DNA from: Tillandsia leiboldiana
Lineage: Eukaryota; Streptophyta; Magnoliopsida; Poales; Bromeliaceae
Reading direction: 5' to 3'
Assembly (NCBI GenBank): GCA_029204045.2
Contig: CM055068.1
Span: 33,363,028 to 33,427,027, forward strand
Length of the DNA stretch: 64,000 nucleotides
The notes beneath the pieces were generated by a model. It had not been told where the DNA came from. It did not search any database and worked only from the letters and a program-made list of their open reading frames with translations. Below are positions 9,793-20,614 of this stretch, piece by piece; position 1 is the first letter of the stretch; the number at the start of each line of letters is the position of its first letter. Both the position numbers and the translations under genes were made by a program.

Positions 9793-10095
9793 CTTGTTGG
9801 GTCGTATATAATACGGATCTAAATAGGGGAAGAAACACCTAGAGGGGGGTGAATAGGTGTAAACGTATAAACACTCAAAAATCGTTGCGATAAAAAACCC
9901 AATGCGGAAATGAAAATAACTCGCAAGATTTTTACGTGGAAAACTCCATCACCGGAGTAAAAAACCACGGGACCGATAACACGGCAGAAATCCACTAGAA
10001 TTAAAACACGTACAAGGTGATTTACCGTACACACTTACGACTCAACCTTTTCCATACGCTCCTAGAGGATCTTCTCCGCTCGCTCCAGACGCTTC

Positions 10096-10272
10096 TCGAA
10101 TCCACGATCTGCGCCCAACGCCGAATCCACGGCGTCCAACGTCGAATCCACGACGTCCGACCGAATCCACGGTCTTCACCCAATAGCACCCTTCGAATCC
10201 ACGAACGTGCCTCGCTCCGAATCCACGAGAGCGAATGAACCTTGAATCCACAAGGACACGCGAATCCACGCG
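10096..10272 (-). repeat. UGGAUU hairpin array in SIRE-1 leader
   Basis: Eight copies of AATCCA (sense UGGAUU) occur at 10099, 10124, 10145, 10164, 10196, 10220, 10245 and 10263. Seven are enclosed by complementary arms that differ between units: ACGCCG/CGGCGT, ACGTCG/CGACGT, GACCG/CGGTC, TTCG/CGAA (plus an outer GCAC/GTGC), CGCTCCG/CGAGAGCG with one bulge, CCTTG/CAAGG and CGCG/CGCG. The first has only 3 bp. The array lies ~280-450 nt downstream of the TATA box, so it should be in the transcribed leader. Confidence 0.9.
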
Positions 10273-10549
10273 CCGATTTTGGGGTAATCGTTGTTTTTTG
10301 GGTGGTGATGATCCGCCGAATACTTAGATCAAAGATAGATCGGAAATACCATCTAAGTATTCATTAGTTTGATTCAACTCAAGATGTGAGTATGAAAACC
10401 TAGAATCAAACTAATCAATATAGATGAAGAAACATAGAGTATTCTCTAATGATTTCCTTTCTTCTCTATATGTGGATCTATAGCCGTATAAGATGATATA
10501 TGAAAAAGACGGCTATGTGGATTGACCCTAGAAAGAAAGACATAGGGTC

Positions 10550-10557
10550 TATTTATA
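10550..10557 (-). promoter_or_regulatory. TATA box of SIRE-1 5' LTR
   Basis: The minus strand reads CTATAAATAG here, about 573 bp into the LTR and between the palindrome array and the hairpin leader. The same site occurs at 158-151 in the 3' LTR and 59489-59482 in the solo LTR. Confidence 0.75.
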
Positions 10558-10622
10558 GGTTAGAAACCCTAGGAAGGAGATAAGAATCAAAAACCTGCCA
10601 TTTCTGGAATTTTACGGACGGC

Positions 10623-10904
10623 GATCCGGATCGTGATAACTGAGATCCGGATCGTCATAACGAAACAGCCAATTCCAGAAAAATGAAGGTTCGGGATCCG
10701 GATCATGTAACTACGATCCGGATCGTTCATACAGTTCACCAAACATCAACGTTCGGGATCCGGATTGCGAAGCAAGATCCGGATCGTTCAAGGTAGATGG
10801 TAAACTCAACGTTCGGGATCCGGATCAAGAGACTACGATCCGGATTGCGACGATGTATGAACGAACCACCTTCGGGATCCGGATCGAACAGCCTGATCCG
10901 GATC
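10623..10904 (-). repeat. Paired GATCCGGATC palindrome array in SIRE-1 U3 (right LTR)
   Basis: Exact counterpart of 224-505 at an offset of 10399: five pairs of the palindrome, partners two helical turns apart, lying just upstream (in sense) of the TATA box. Confidence 0.9.
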
Positions 10905-11130
10905 CTGAACATGTCCCAAGTCCAGTTTTTGATTTTTAGCAATGAAAGATTCTTCCAAGTGTTTCTACACTACAAGAAGTATTCGGATCACACAAATTCT
11001 TTAGTTAAACATACCTGATCCTTTTGAATTCTTCTTTCTTGAGATTGAGTTAAACGATCCAACTTTCTTCACCTTCAATCTTCAAGACTTGAGACTTTCA
11101 CGAAACTACGCCAACTCAAATTCCGTAACA

Positions 11131-13488
11131 AATAACAGATGATATATGTGCATGTGTAGAGAAATTTAGAGGAAAAGTGATATTTATGATTTATCCACAA
11201 TAGGGGATAAATTTGTATATGTAGATGGACACAGATGATAAATGCAACTGTCGGTTGCCAAAAGGAGATAATTCATTTTCATGTGCAAAAAGGACTTAGA
11301 GGATAAATATTATTTTTATGATGGATATGAAAATAATTGCATGCGTAGAAATGAGTAATTACTTGATGACTGTGATCATGTTAGGGTACAACCCTAGGAA
11401 TCATGTGATATAAGGGAACATAACTTGTTGGTAGTAAGACTAGGAGAAAACCTAGTTTAGGGGTTTGACGAGTGACATCAACTTAGGAGTTATCCTAGGA
11501 AGGATGAGTGGCATGGTCTTAGGTGATAACCTAAGGACACTGGATAGAGTGATCAACATAGAGTCAGAAAACTCTAGGGTGTATATGACATGGAACTTAG
11601 GTAAAGAGAACCTAAGGAGAACTAGTGTTCAACATAGAGTCAAGGAACTTTAGGATGAGTATGACATGGAACTTAGGTAAGGAAACCTAAGGTGAACTAG
11701 AGGTCAGCATAGAGTCATGGAACTCTAGGACAAGTATGGCATGGGACTTAGGTAAAGGGAACCTAAGTTGAGCTAGAAGAGTTTAAACTCACAGACAGGA
11801 AATAAAGTCAAGTTGACTCTAGGATTCAGTAAGGAATCAGGAGGATGGAAAAGGTGGATCAAGTGTGGAGATATGAAAGGGAAAACAGAAAAGTAGAGTC
11901 AATGTAATTCTAAGATAACAGTGGAACATGGAATTAGAGTCAGTGTAACTCTAAGTTAATGGTGAAGCAGGAAAACAGAGTTTAGTTAACTCTAGGATTC
12001 AGTGAGGAATCAGAAATGTGGGATGAGATCCCCAGTTTAAAGAGTTGATCAAATATAACCCTAGAAGGTCATAGGGTGTCTCGGCAAATGGATAATAACT
12101 TTAACTTCAATTTGAGTTAAAGAAATAAAAGAGAAATGTTTAAGAGTCCAGGAGACTCTCTAGTTATCCTTATGGCAAGACCTAGGATAAGAGGAAAAAA
12201 ATTGTTGCTAAAGGCAAAGATTAAAAGCAAGCTAAAAGTGGCTAAAAGCATAAAGAAAATGTAATTGGCGCCTTCGAATTTGAGACTCGTCAAGTGGAGC
12301 AGGACTCCCTGGGCAGTGACCCGTCGGACGAGGTACTTTCGAATGGCTAAAAGTGAAAGCAAGGAGCTAAATGCTCAAAGAAAAGAGAAAGTGATTTGCC
12401 AGTGGCAAAAAGGGAGCTATAAGCCTGAATAAGAAAGGAAAGCAAGTGTTCAAAGGCAAAGAGGCTAAGAACTAAAGTAGAAAGAAAAGAAAGAAAATAT
12501 AAAAAGATAAAATGGGCGTACCTTCGGGGGTGAAACGTAGATCTTGTCGGAGCCATGGGCAGTGTCCCTCTCCCGGGCAGTGACCCGTATGACAAGTTCC
12601 CCGTTGGGCGGGGTAACACTTGCGGGTGTTATCGGCAACCTTAGAAATCTTATCTTATGGTAGCAAGACTACCGGGCTCGGGCCCGTTGGATAAGAATTT
12701 CCGAGGGTTAACTTGAACTAAAGCACCAGAATCTAAAGAATAAAGAAAAATAGAGTGGCCAAGGTGGCCGGGTTAGTTGGACCCTGTATTCAGCGGCATA
12801 GTGGCCGAGTTGGTGCTTAGCAGCCTAGTGTGGCTAGACAGAGTATTGCTGGGTAGATGGTTATACACAGATAGTGTAGTGATATGTTATATTGCATAGC
12901 TGCATTTTGATATTGAGGATTTAGTTTCCTAGCACTATTATTATTGCTTCCATTGGACCAAGTGGTGTAGGACACTTTTTCTCGGTGGTTGAACCCACTG
13001 GGAACTCAGATGAAGTTCTCACACCCCTTGGGTGACTCCCCCCACAGGTTCGGGAATGGATGCAGCGGTCGAGACGGATCAGATGCAGACAGCGAGGCAT
13101 ACGACAGGGGCAAGGGCCCAGCAGCATGGTGACCTAGAGGGTCTAGCAGAGGTATCCCATTTATGTATTTCTTGAGTGAACCTTGTATAGTGAGGAATTT
13201 ATGTAAAGGAAATGTAATAATTTTATTTGCAAGTTCAGAAATGTAAAGTGTAGTAAGTTTAATTTATGGTTCACTCCTGTATGCTTTCATTTCCGCATTA
13301 ACTATTCGTTATTGAATGAAAGTTTTAAATTTATAGTAATTTTTAGTGCTCTGATATACAGCTTCCGCATACACTGGTTGTGTTATTATGGATGTTACCG
13401 TTCCTTTCGGGTAGAAACAGGTCTTACTCGATTGGTGGGTCTGTTGGCGTGCCCGAACCGTACAAATTGGCGGACTCGGGGCGTGACA
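11131..13488 (+). mobile_element. 5' LTR fragment of decayed Gypsy element D
   Basis: Ends GGGGCGTGACA at 13488, followed by a primer binding site, so it is the 3' part of a 5' LTR; the rest lies left of SIRE-1, outside the window. The late part has the block shared by all Gypsy LTRs here: a hairpin TGGGAACT...AGTTCTCA at 12999-13021 followed by CACACCCC. The first part carries a hairpin array (11381-11993). Divergent from the F, E and TG2 LTRs but of the same general build. No coding capacity seen. Confidence 0.75.
11381..11993 (+). repeat. Alternating hairpin array in D LTR, partly a ~76-bp tandem repeat
   Basis: Units start at about 11517, 11584, 11660 and 11735 (67-76 bp apart). Each holds a CTTAGGT...ACCTAAG hairpin (11518-11535, 11596-11616, 11672-11691, 11747-11767), and an AGAGT...ACTCT-type hairpin lies between them (11560-11575, 11636-11651, 11711-11726). 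Related hairpins continue on both sides (11381-11397, 11439-11456, 11483-11498, 11895-11911, 11936-11952, 11977-11993). A perfect palindrome GAGTTTAAACTC lies at 11779-11790. Confidence 0.85.
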
Positions 13489-15739
13489 GATTAGAGTGGT
13501 ATCAGAGCCTAGGAATAGTCCTAGGTGGTTAGCAAACCTTAGGGAGACTCTAGGGTTTAGGCACGAGAGAGAGTGTAGATTATTGGGCGAAAGTATTTGA
13601 TTGGTTATTGTTGTTCCCAAAAAGGATGTTGGGACTGATCGAGGGCGACGGGATTTCATTCTTCGAATATTACGTTGGCGGCTGACAACGTAATGTTGGA
13701 GATGAAAAGGAGTACCCTCTTATACTTTCGCATGATTGGGTCGACGAGCCTTTTTGTCGGTGTATAGACTGCGCGTTGCTCAAATGGCTAAATTTGGGCT
13801 GGTTGTGTCGTTGTGATGTGCATATTAGCGATGACACCACATAGGGAGACGCACCTGTTTTGACCCGAGTCATGAGAGGGCTCGGGGTCAAACGACGTAT
13901 ACGAGCTGCGATAGCAGGGAACCGCATCTGTTGGAGTGGTCCAGCAGCAGGTCAGACTTCTTGCCATCGGCGGAAATTCCCCGCCGACAGGAAGACAGGT
14001 TTCGACGCCTAAGAGTAACGTCAGCGTGACAGTTGGAGCAGATAGATGGGCTCCAGTGACTGATAGCGCAACAAGTTGAGGCTGCATAAATGACGCATAG
14101 GTATACGGCGTCGCCGCCCGTAGGGGCGACAGTAAAGAAATGGCTGTGGCCGCCGAACTTTTGTCGGCGCAGCCAACACCTTCAGCATAGGGTGTTTTAC
14201 GCTTGTGTCAGCTAGGTTGCTGGCAAAGTATGGTTAGTAAGGTCCAGTAAGAGACCGACTCGCGAGGTAAATGGTGATCGCTATGTCGCGAGAGCCAAGT
14301 TGCAGTGCCCTGAGGGTTAGGGCAAGAAAGATTTACGAGCCTGGCGGCGTGAATTTGCCCCTGATGACGGTAGTAACCATGTGGCGCGACAACTGTGGCT
14401 GTGTTGCCGCATAGTAGAGTTGGTGAGGCCCAGAGTAGGCTTCAGGATGCGGGAACCTCTCGAAAGAGCGAGAGTTTTGTGGCGCCGTTCTGATGAATCG
14501 GTGTAATGGCAAGGGTTGCCACCGTAGTCTTTGCGAGTTGATCACCAGAGTTGTTGGACAGTTATTTTTTGTGCCTCAACCCAGTTGGGAGAGGTGTACA
14601 GGAGTTACGCGCGTGTTTAAGCAAGTTGCTTAACATTCTGGATTACGCAAGTTAGCGTAGGGGCGTAGGACGCCCAACTGTTTAGGTGCTCATGGAGCAC
14701 AGGTACGGTTTAGCCAGAGAGAGCTGATTAGGTGGTGCATTAGCCTTTGCCCAGTGTGGCCAGAGTTGATATAGAGAGTTTGGGTCGTGGATTGACGACT
14801 TGTTAGTTGATTTTGCTCAGTGGAGCATAGTGGTCGCGTGGCGACGATTAGCGGGTTCGCTTGTGGACGATCCGTGCCTGGACCATGTTTGTGGACTGTG
14901 GGCCTGTAGCCCAGTGGGCAGGCGCAGTCAGCTGAGAGAGACAGCGGCCCGAGACCTGATGGCGGGGCATGATAGAGATTTGGTCGGGGCGGTAGTCCGA
15001 GCGACGACCCAGGAACGTGAAATGCCACGTGTGAGCCTTGAGGCTGTTAGTACACTGAGAGTGTGTGATATGATCAGGCCGTAGTGCTAGGGGTGATCGA
15101 GGTTCTGTAGCTCCTAGTGGGAGTGCTGGGGTAGCAATCCTAAGTGTGGATCTACCCGTATGACGATTGGATCTTTGTGCTAGTGAGAGTCATTGTACAG
15201 TGTTGGACTAGTTGGGCTATAGGCCCCTATTGGATCGTGGTCTGCGGACCTATTAATAGACCTAGATATCGGGTTAGCTGATAACCCGTGGACATGGAGC
15301 GCTTGTAGCGTGTGTGATAGTTAAGGACTCGTGGATTGGCCTTTGCCCTCCACATTAGGCAGCGGAGCGACCGGAAATGCGGTAGATGTAACTAGTTGCA
15401 GATGCAACCTCGTTGTGAAAAGAATGATGGCGGAATTAAAGTGAAAATTTCGCAAGTAAAAACTGGATCATTCGTGGCAATTGAGAGAACAAGTGCTCAA
15501 CTGTGTCTTTCACCTACTTGGTGAAAGTGGCCAGACACCAGGTCTGTGTTTGTCCCTAAATTGCGATAGGGAATTCATGAATGAGTTGCTCGTGTAGTCC
15601 TGGTGAGCAGGAAATTTGATGCCGGTCACGATATACAGTGAGCCCAGTAGTGAGGGCAAGATTTCCTCCCTCTCGATCAAGTAGGAGTCGAGATGTGATT
15701 CAAGTTTCGAGGACGAAACTTATTTTAAGGGGGGTAGAA
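13489..15739 (+). mobile_element. Internal region of decayed Gypsy element D
   Basis: Begins with a tRNA-Met-type primer binding site (TGGTATCAGAGCC, 13497-13509) and ends with a purine tract (AAGGGGGGTAGAA) preceded by CGAGGACGAAACTT, the text that also precedes the PPT in TG2. A 9-bp stem-loop ATTACGTTG/CAACGTAAT lies at 13669-13694, 181 nt after the LTR. Length 2.25 kb. I found no recognisable gag or pol reading frame; it is too short for an autonomous element and heavily decayed. Confidence 0.75.
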
Positions 15740-15939
15740 TGTAATGTACCGAATTTTCGGCACATAAATAAATGTAAATAAAGGTGGTATGAAATACTAG
15801 TGTTATGAAAGTTGGGGAAGTAAGGAACATTTGGACGCGAGTTGGGCCCAATTCGGGTTAAAATGGAGAGATCTAAAAATTTATTGGAGCTAACAAAGTA
15901 GATGGAATGTTAAATCTTTCGCTTAAATGTTTCCTTTCA
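15740..15939 (+). mobile_element. Start of D 3' LTR, truncated
   Basis: TGTAATGTACCGAAT directly after the purine tract resembles the LTR start TGTGAGGACCCGAAT of the other Gypsy elements. About 200 bp remain before sequence of family C takes over. The right boundary is approximate. Confidence 0.55.
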
Positions 15940-17011
15940 TTCTAACATGATAATTGTAGCGACTGCGGTCGCGGTGCTCAATACATGCCGACACCGGCAA
16001 ATATTGGGGTGGGATGCTGCACGTACACAGGCGGATTGGCCTCCGCATGGGTGTACTTTTCCGGAGAAGTGGTCTCTTTTGACCCGTGTGCCTCACAAAG
16101 GGGTGGGAGCCGTGAGGACCTCTTCACGACAGCTAAGGTGGCCGCACTAGCTCCGTGAAGGGGTTAAAAGCATCAATGGGGTTGTGCACGAGGAGGGACT
16201 TCCGTCTCTCCGACAGGTACTCTGGGGTTGGTGCCTAGCTTATTTGGTGACAGGGTTTTAGCGAAAGGTTCCGGTGTATTTCGGTTTGTTCTTGAATCTA
16301 TGTTAATCGTTAAGACATCTACTTTGTTTGTCACTGACTTTACCCACTCCATGACAGGTTTGACTAGGTGTAGTAGTCGGGACGACGTTGAGGCAGCGAT
16401 TAAAGAACATTAGCTGGATGAGGTTTATTCCATTATTCTTGCTTGGGTTATCTCTTCCCCTTGTTATCTAAGTTTAAGTTCTCAATTGCTTGATTGTGGA
16501 ATGTTGTGAATGTTGGATTGAGAGACGGTTTTGTGATGTGGTTTTTATAATGTTCCTTAATGATTTATAAGCGGCATGTTTTATACCGAACAAAAAGGGG
16601 TTTCGAAAATGTTTTCCAAAACCAAGTGTCGTGTGGGCACTGCTTTGAAAACCCGTGGATTTATCCTTTCCGAAACGATGTAGCCGCCTTACTGTGAATG
16701 TGTAGACGTTTTAAAGGAATGGGTGTCGAGTAGACACCGTTTGCAAACTTGTAGGTTCCTCTTAATGTGATTAAATGTCTTTACACTCTCGTACTTGTTG
16801 ACTGTGACTGTGTGGTTAAAGATTGTATGTTGATGTTGTAAATGAGACGCCGTGCATATACAAAGGAGACTCTGTCCGTGGGCAGGGTGAATTTGTGTAT
16901 GTGGCGGTCTGACACGCACCGGGGATGAGGCTGATGCTTATTTATTAAGGAAAAAATTTATACACGCACATTTCCGCTTATCTTTACCTAAAAACCCCCG
17001 GGGGCGTGACA
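15940..17011 (+). mobile_element. Family C LTR fragment (last ~1.07 kb)
   Basis: In plus orientation it matches the reverse complement of the left parts of the C solo LTRs at 26103 and 33013: CTAACATGATA, then TTTTCCGGAGAAGTGGT, GACCCGTGTG, and an end in GGGGGCGTGACA. The D LTR end at 13488 is different, so this is not D's own 3' end. It abuts family E sequence at 17012; tcact (17012-17016) aligns with ttact at the same place in the E LTR at 52304, suggesting the D/C composite was inserted into the E LTR. Confidence 0.65.
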
Positions 17012-20000
17012 TCACTTGTATTTTTCGGAGCCCGGATGCCCGTGCACGAATTTTGAGGATGTTGTACTATTTCGGCGGCCGGCGGGCAGCGGCGGAGCGG
17101 GCCCGGGCAGGCGCCGGAGTGGGTGCGGGCAGGCGCGCGGGCAGGCGCGCGGTGCACGGGAGCGTCGTGCCACTTGTCGTCTTCCCGTTGGTTTGCCTTG
17201 GGACACGTGGCCACAGTGGATTAGTCAGTGCAGTGGACTCGGTTCACGGAGCTAGTGCGGCTGGCCTTGGGAAGCGCGCACGGTAGGGGTGGCAAGCGGC
17301 GCGGTCGGCGCGGAGATCGAGGCGTTGACGGCGTTTCCCGCGCTCGGGCACGCCACGCGTTGGCGTCCACGGCAGGCCACGCGACGAAGGGTGGTTGGCG
17401 GATTTGGCTGTCGCCTGTTCGGGGGTGACGTGGCGTCTCCTGGTGGATTCGGGCGCGGTCGGATGAGCTCCATCCGACCCGATTTTCGGCACCCGAATGA
17501 TTCGGGCGCCCGAAACCGGGGACACCCCGGTCATTTCCGGATTTGTTTCTTCAGCCTATAAATAGGCATTCCTCCCCTTCGTTGCTCGGTTTTTGGATTT
17601 TCAGAGGCCCTTCTCCACGCAATTTCTTCAGCAAAGTCCCTCCCCTCCCTCTTCCCCACACCTTGATGGATTTTCGGGATTTTTGGAGGCCGCGGCATCG
17701 GCGTTTTCTGCGACGCGGCGCACATCGACGCACCTTGGATTTTTGACTTTTACCGTCGCTCTTCAGTCCGTGAGACACACCGGATCACCCCGATGGAATT
17801 TCGAGACGATTTTTGCGGCAGCGCGTTCACGAGAGGTAAGGCTTCGTTTTCTATGTTGATCACTTCTGCGGATTTCGAGTTTTTGGCATAGTTCCCGAGG
17901 TGTTTTGGTGACCCCTTTTTTTGCTGTGAGATTTTGGACAGCAGAGGCTTGTCGATTTTCTATCTTGACCTACGAGCATCGGAATGAGGCGTTTAAGGAC
18001 TCGATTGACATCTACTCTTCGTGAGGAACGCGCTCGTATTTTTATTGGAGTTTTCTAAGGACTTTTCGAAGGTGAGATTTAAGCTTCTTTGGGGTTGTAT
18101 CCCGCAGTTTTTGCAGGTTGTGAATTGATTGGCTTCCGGCCTTGTTTAATTTGTATCTGGGCCTATAGGTGTCGGAACGGGGCGTATAAATACTCATTTT
18201 GGGGCTACTCGTCGCAAGGATCGCAACTGTGATTTTTCTGAAATTTTTGGAGTGCTGCTTGGAGGTGAGAAATGCCCTTCTTTGTGCTGTTTGGGAAAAA
18301 CATCAATGCTGTTGGCGTACATTTTGGGGTATGATTAGTGAGTTGTGTTGTGATGTTGTTTGTTGTGGTGTTGCATTGTTGGGGTGATGTTGTTTGGAGC
18401 CGAGGCTTGCACGACATGTACCGAGGATGCGGGTTCAGCAGTTTTGTTAGCAAGTGGCCACCCTCTTCACCGACTTCGGCTTTGCCTGCGGAAAGCGTTT
18501 CAGGTGGGTACGTTGCTTCATCTCGAGAACCGGTGGACGGTTCTCTAATTCTTTATGTTAGGATGCATGCATGTCTAGGGTACATGGTATGTGATTGAGA
18601 GGTAGGTAAGCTTGGAAATGATAATTGTATAAAAGAATTGCAGGATTAATATTCATGTTATATATTATGAGGACTTGCGAGACTTGGATAGTCATGTTGG
18701 TGATTAGTGGAAGCTTACCTAAGTTAATGTTATCCTATTTGTGATTATGTAGCATGCCATGTTAGCACATAGCCGTTTATGGGATTGGTTCATGCGATGG
18801 GGCAGGATTATGTAGCTATGTGCGGGTATTACTCTGAGGAGTCATTATGGATCAAGGATTATGGACAGGTGTAGTTCATTAGTGATTTTGGCATGTGGTT
18901 TACTTTCTTCTATCTTTCTTGAGGACAAATGCATGCTTGTATGGACATATAGTTAGGCCATCTTTTACTGCTACACTACTTATTGGGACTTGACTTAGGA
19001 GAAACCATGTTATTCCTTTCTCCTTCTTTGTTAGTCAGGCGGTCTATGTTGCTCGGGTGCGAGCAGGGGTTTGTGGTAGTGTAGCCGGGACATTGGTGTC
19101 AGGGACGGGTTGTGCTGGATTGTGGTTGACAGGGTTTTGCGGTGACCGCTGACTTTGGGCGGTTGATCGGAGATCGGTTTTAGATTATGATCTGTGGGAC
19201 ATTGTTGCACTCGTGCCTGGGGGCTGAGTGGAGTCTGGTAGCTGAGTTTAGATTGTGCTAGTGTCGTGGGGAGCCGTTTGGGGTAGACGGTGGTCCCGGG
19301 CCGTCGAGTATCTTCCGGTCAGTGTTGTTGGGAACCGTTGGGGTTGGCGGTGGTCCCGGGTCGTTGAGTGTTGTCCGACCAGTTTTGTTAGCCCTGAGTT
19401 GGGGGTCGATCTCGACTGTGGAGTATCTCCAGCCAGTGTGTTTTGTGCTACGAGTTGGTGGAGTTTGCTAGTGTCTCGAGATTCGAGAGAGCTGATCAGC
19501 TGAGTCGTTGAGAGTACTCCGACCGTTGTGCGAGATGTTTGAGTATCTTGGGTCCTTCCGTTCTGAGAGTGAGCGTGGATTTTGACTATAGCCTGCATGA
19601 GCCACTTTGAGCTCGACAGAGATGCACGAATACCTTTTTCCTCGGTGGGGTCGCGCCCCTCGAGTGCCCCGTCCGGAGTGAGCCTGTTACTTTTGTATCG
19701 CGACTTGTCGATGTTGTCCCTCTGGCCGGGCCTTTTTTAGGCAGTCACGGATGTAGTCCCTCTGGCTGGGCCAGTTTTGGCAGTCACAGACGCCCTACGT
19801 AAGTCCCGTCCTCTTGTGGATGTGTGGCAGTAGGTAGGCGCAGGCTTGACTGGACCCTATGATGCAATCAGTTCGATTGGGTCGATTGAGCACCTTGGGT
19901 GCGAGTAGTTGCATATATCTTTATCAGAGTTTCCCCATTTGAGCATTTAGATAGAGGCATGATAGCTGTTGAGTGTCTCCAGCTTTCTTGTTCAGTTTTT

Positions 20001-20614
20001 ACTGCATTGGTTATCTTATGCCTCTAGTGGACTTAGTGGGCAGATCGTCGGGCCTGGCGGTGGTACCAACTGAGAACTCCCTTTTTGGTGTAGTTTTCAC
20101 ACCCGTTGGGGGTTTTCCCCCTCCCTTTCTTTTCTCTCCTTTGTTTTGCAGAGTCTTAGCGGGTGTTGCTGATTCTGCGGTTGTTGATCGAGGAGAGGGA
20201 GTCGCGAGCTAGATCCCTACCCGTCGTTGGAGAGTAGCGGTACCCCTTCAGAGGAGATCTTCAGTAGATTAGTTATTTTATTTTCCTCTTTTGAGAGATC
20301 TATGTAGTGAGGATATGATATGTATTGAGAGCCTGTACACAGATGTTTTATTGGAGATACCGCCCTGTTGAGTTCTGGCTTTTGTATTTGAGGATATTGT
20401 ATGATTATCATTTTGGGAGATGGACATTGCTATTATTATTTCCAGTTGTATAGTGGTTGGTTTTAGTTTTACAGCAGATTTTATTTATAGCTCTGATATA
20501 TGTTAGCTGTAGCACCTTTTCTTGTAGGTTGGACGCTTCGCCTATGCGGGGTTTTGTATAGGCGGCGGATCTGTTGGCGAGCCCGGGTCGCAGTTTCGAC
20601 CCAGGGGCGTGACA
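17012..20614 (+). mobile_element. Family E LTR, missing its first ~230 bp
   Basis: Shares blocks in order with the LTR at 52304-56202: a GC-rich G-box region, GGGCGCCCGAA (17504-17514), TATA box TATAAATA (17557-17564), the CCGACTTCGGCTTTGCCTGC block, and an end in GGGGCGTGACA at 20614. It directly abuts an F LTR fragment, and ACGGT (20615-20619) is the expected target-site copy, so it was a solo LTR or LTR end inserted in the F 5' LTR. No coding function. Confidence 0.75.
17557..17564 (+). promoter_or_regulatory. TATA box of E LTR
   Basis: TATAAATA about 45 bp downstream of the GGGCGCCCGAA palindrome; the same arrangement occurs in the F, TG2 and second E LTRs. Confidence 0.65.

Larger units (their letters stand above)
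9795..11130 (-). mobile_element. SIRE-1 5' LTR (complete, 1336 bp)
   Basis: Bounded by TG at 9795 and CA at 11130 on the plus strand; in the sense direction it starts TGTTACGG at 11130. Sense order: a spacer, the paired-palindrome array (10904-10623), a TATA box TATAAATA (10557-10550), then a transcribed leader with a hairpin array (10272-10096), and the LTR end. The next bases 11131-11135 (aataa) should be one TSD copy; the partner is outside the window. Confidence 0.95.

Noticed and set aside
15740..17011. Reading this stretch as the complete 3' LTR of D
   Set aside because: Its end (AAAAACCCCCGGGGGCGTGACA region) does not match the D 5' LTR end at 13488, and its last kilobase matches family C instead.
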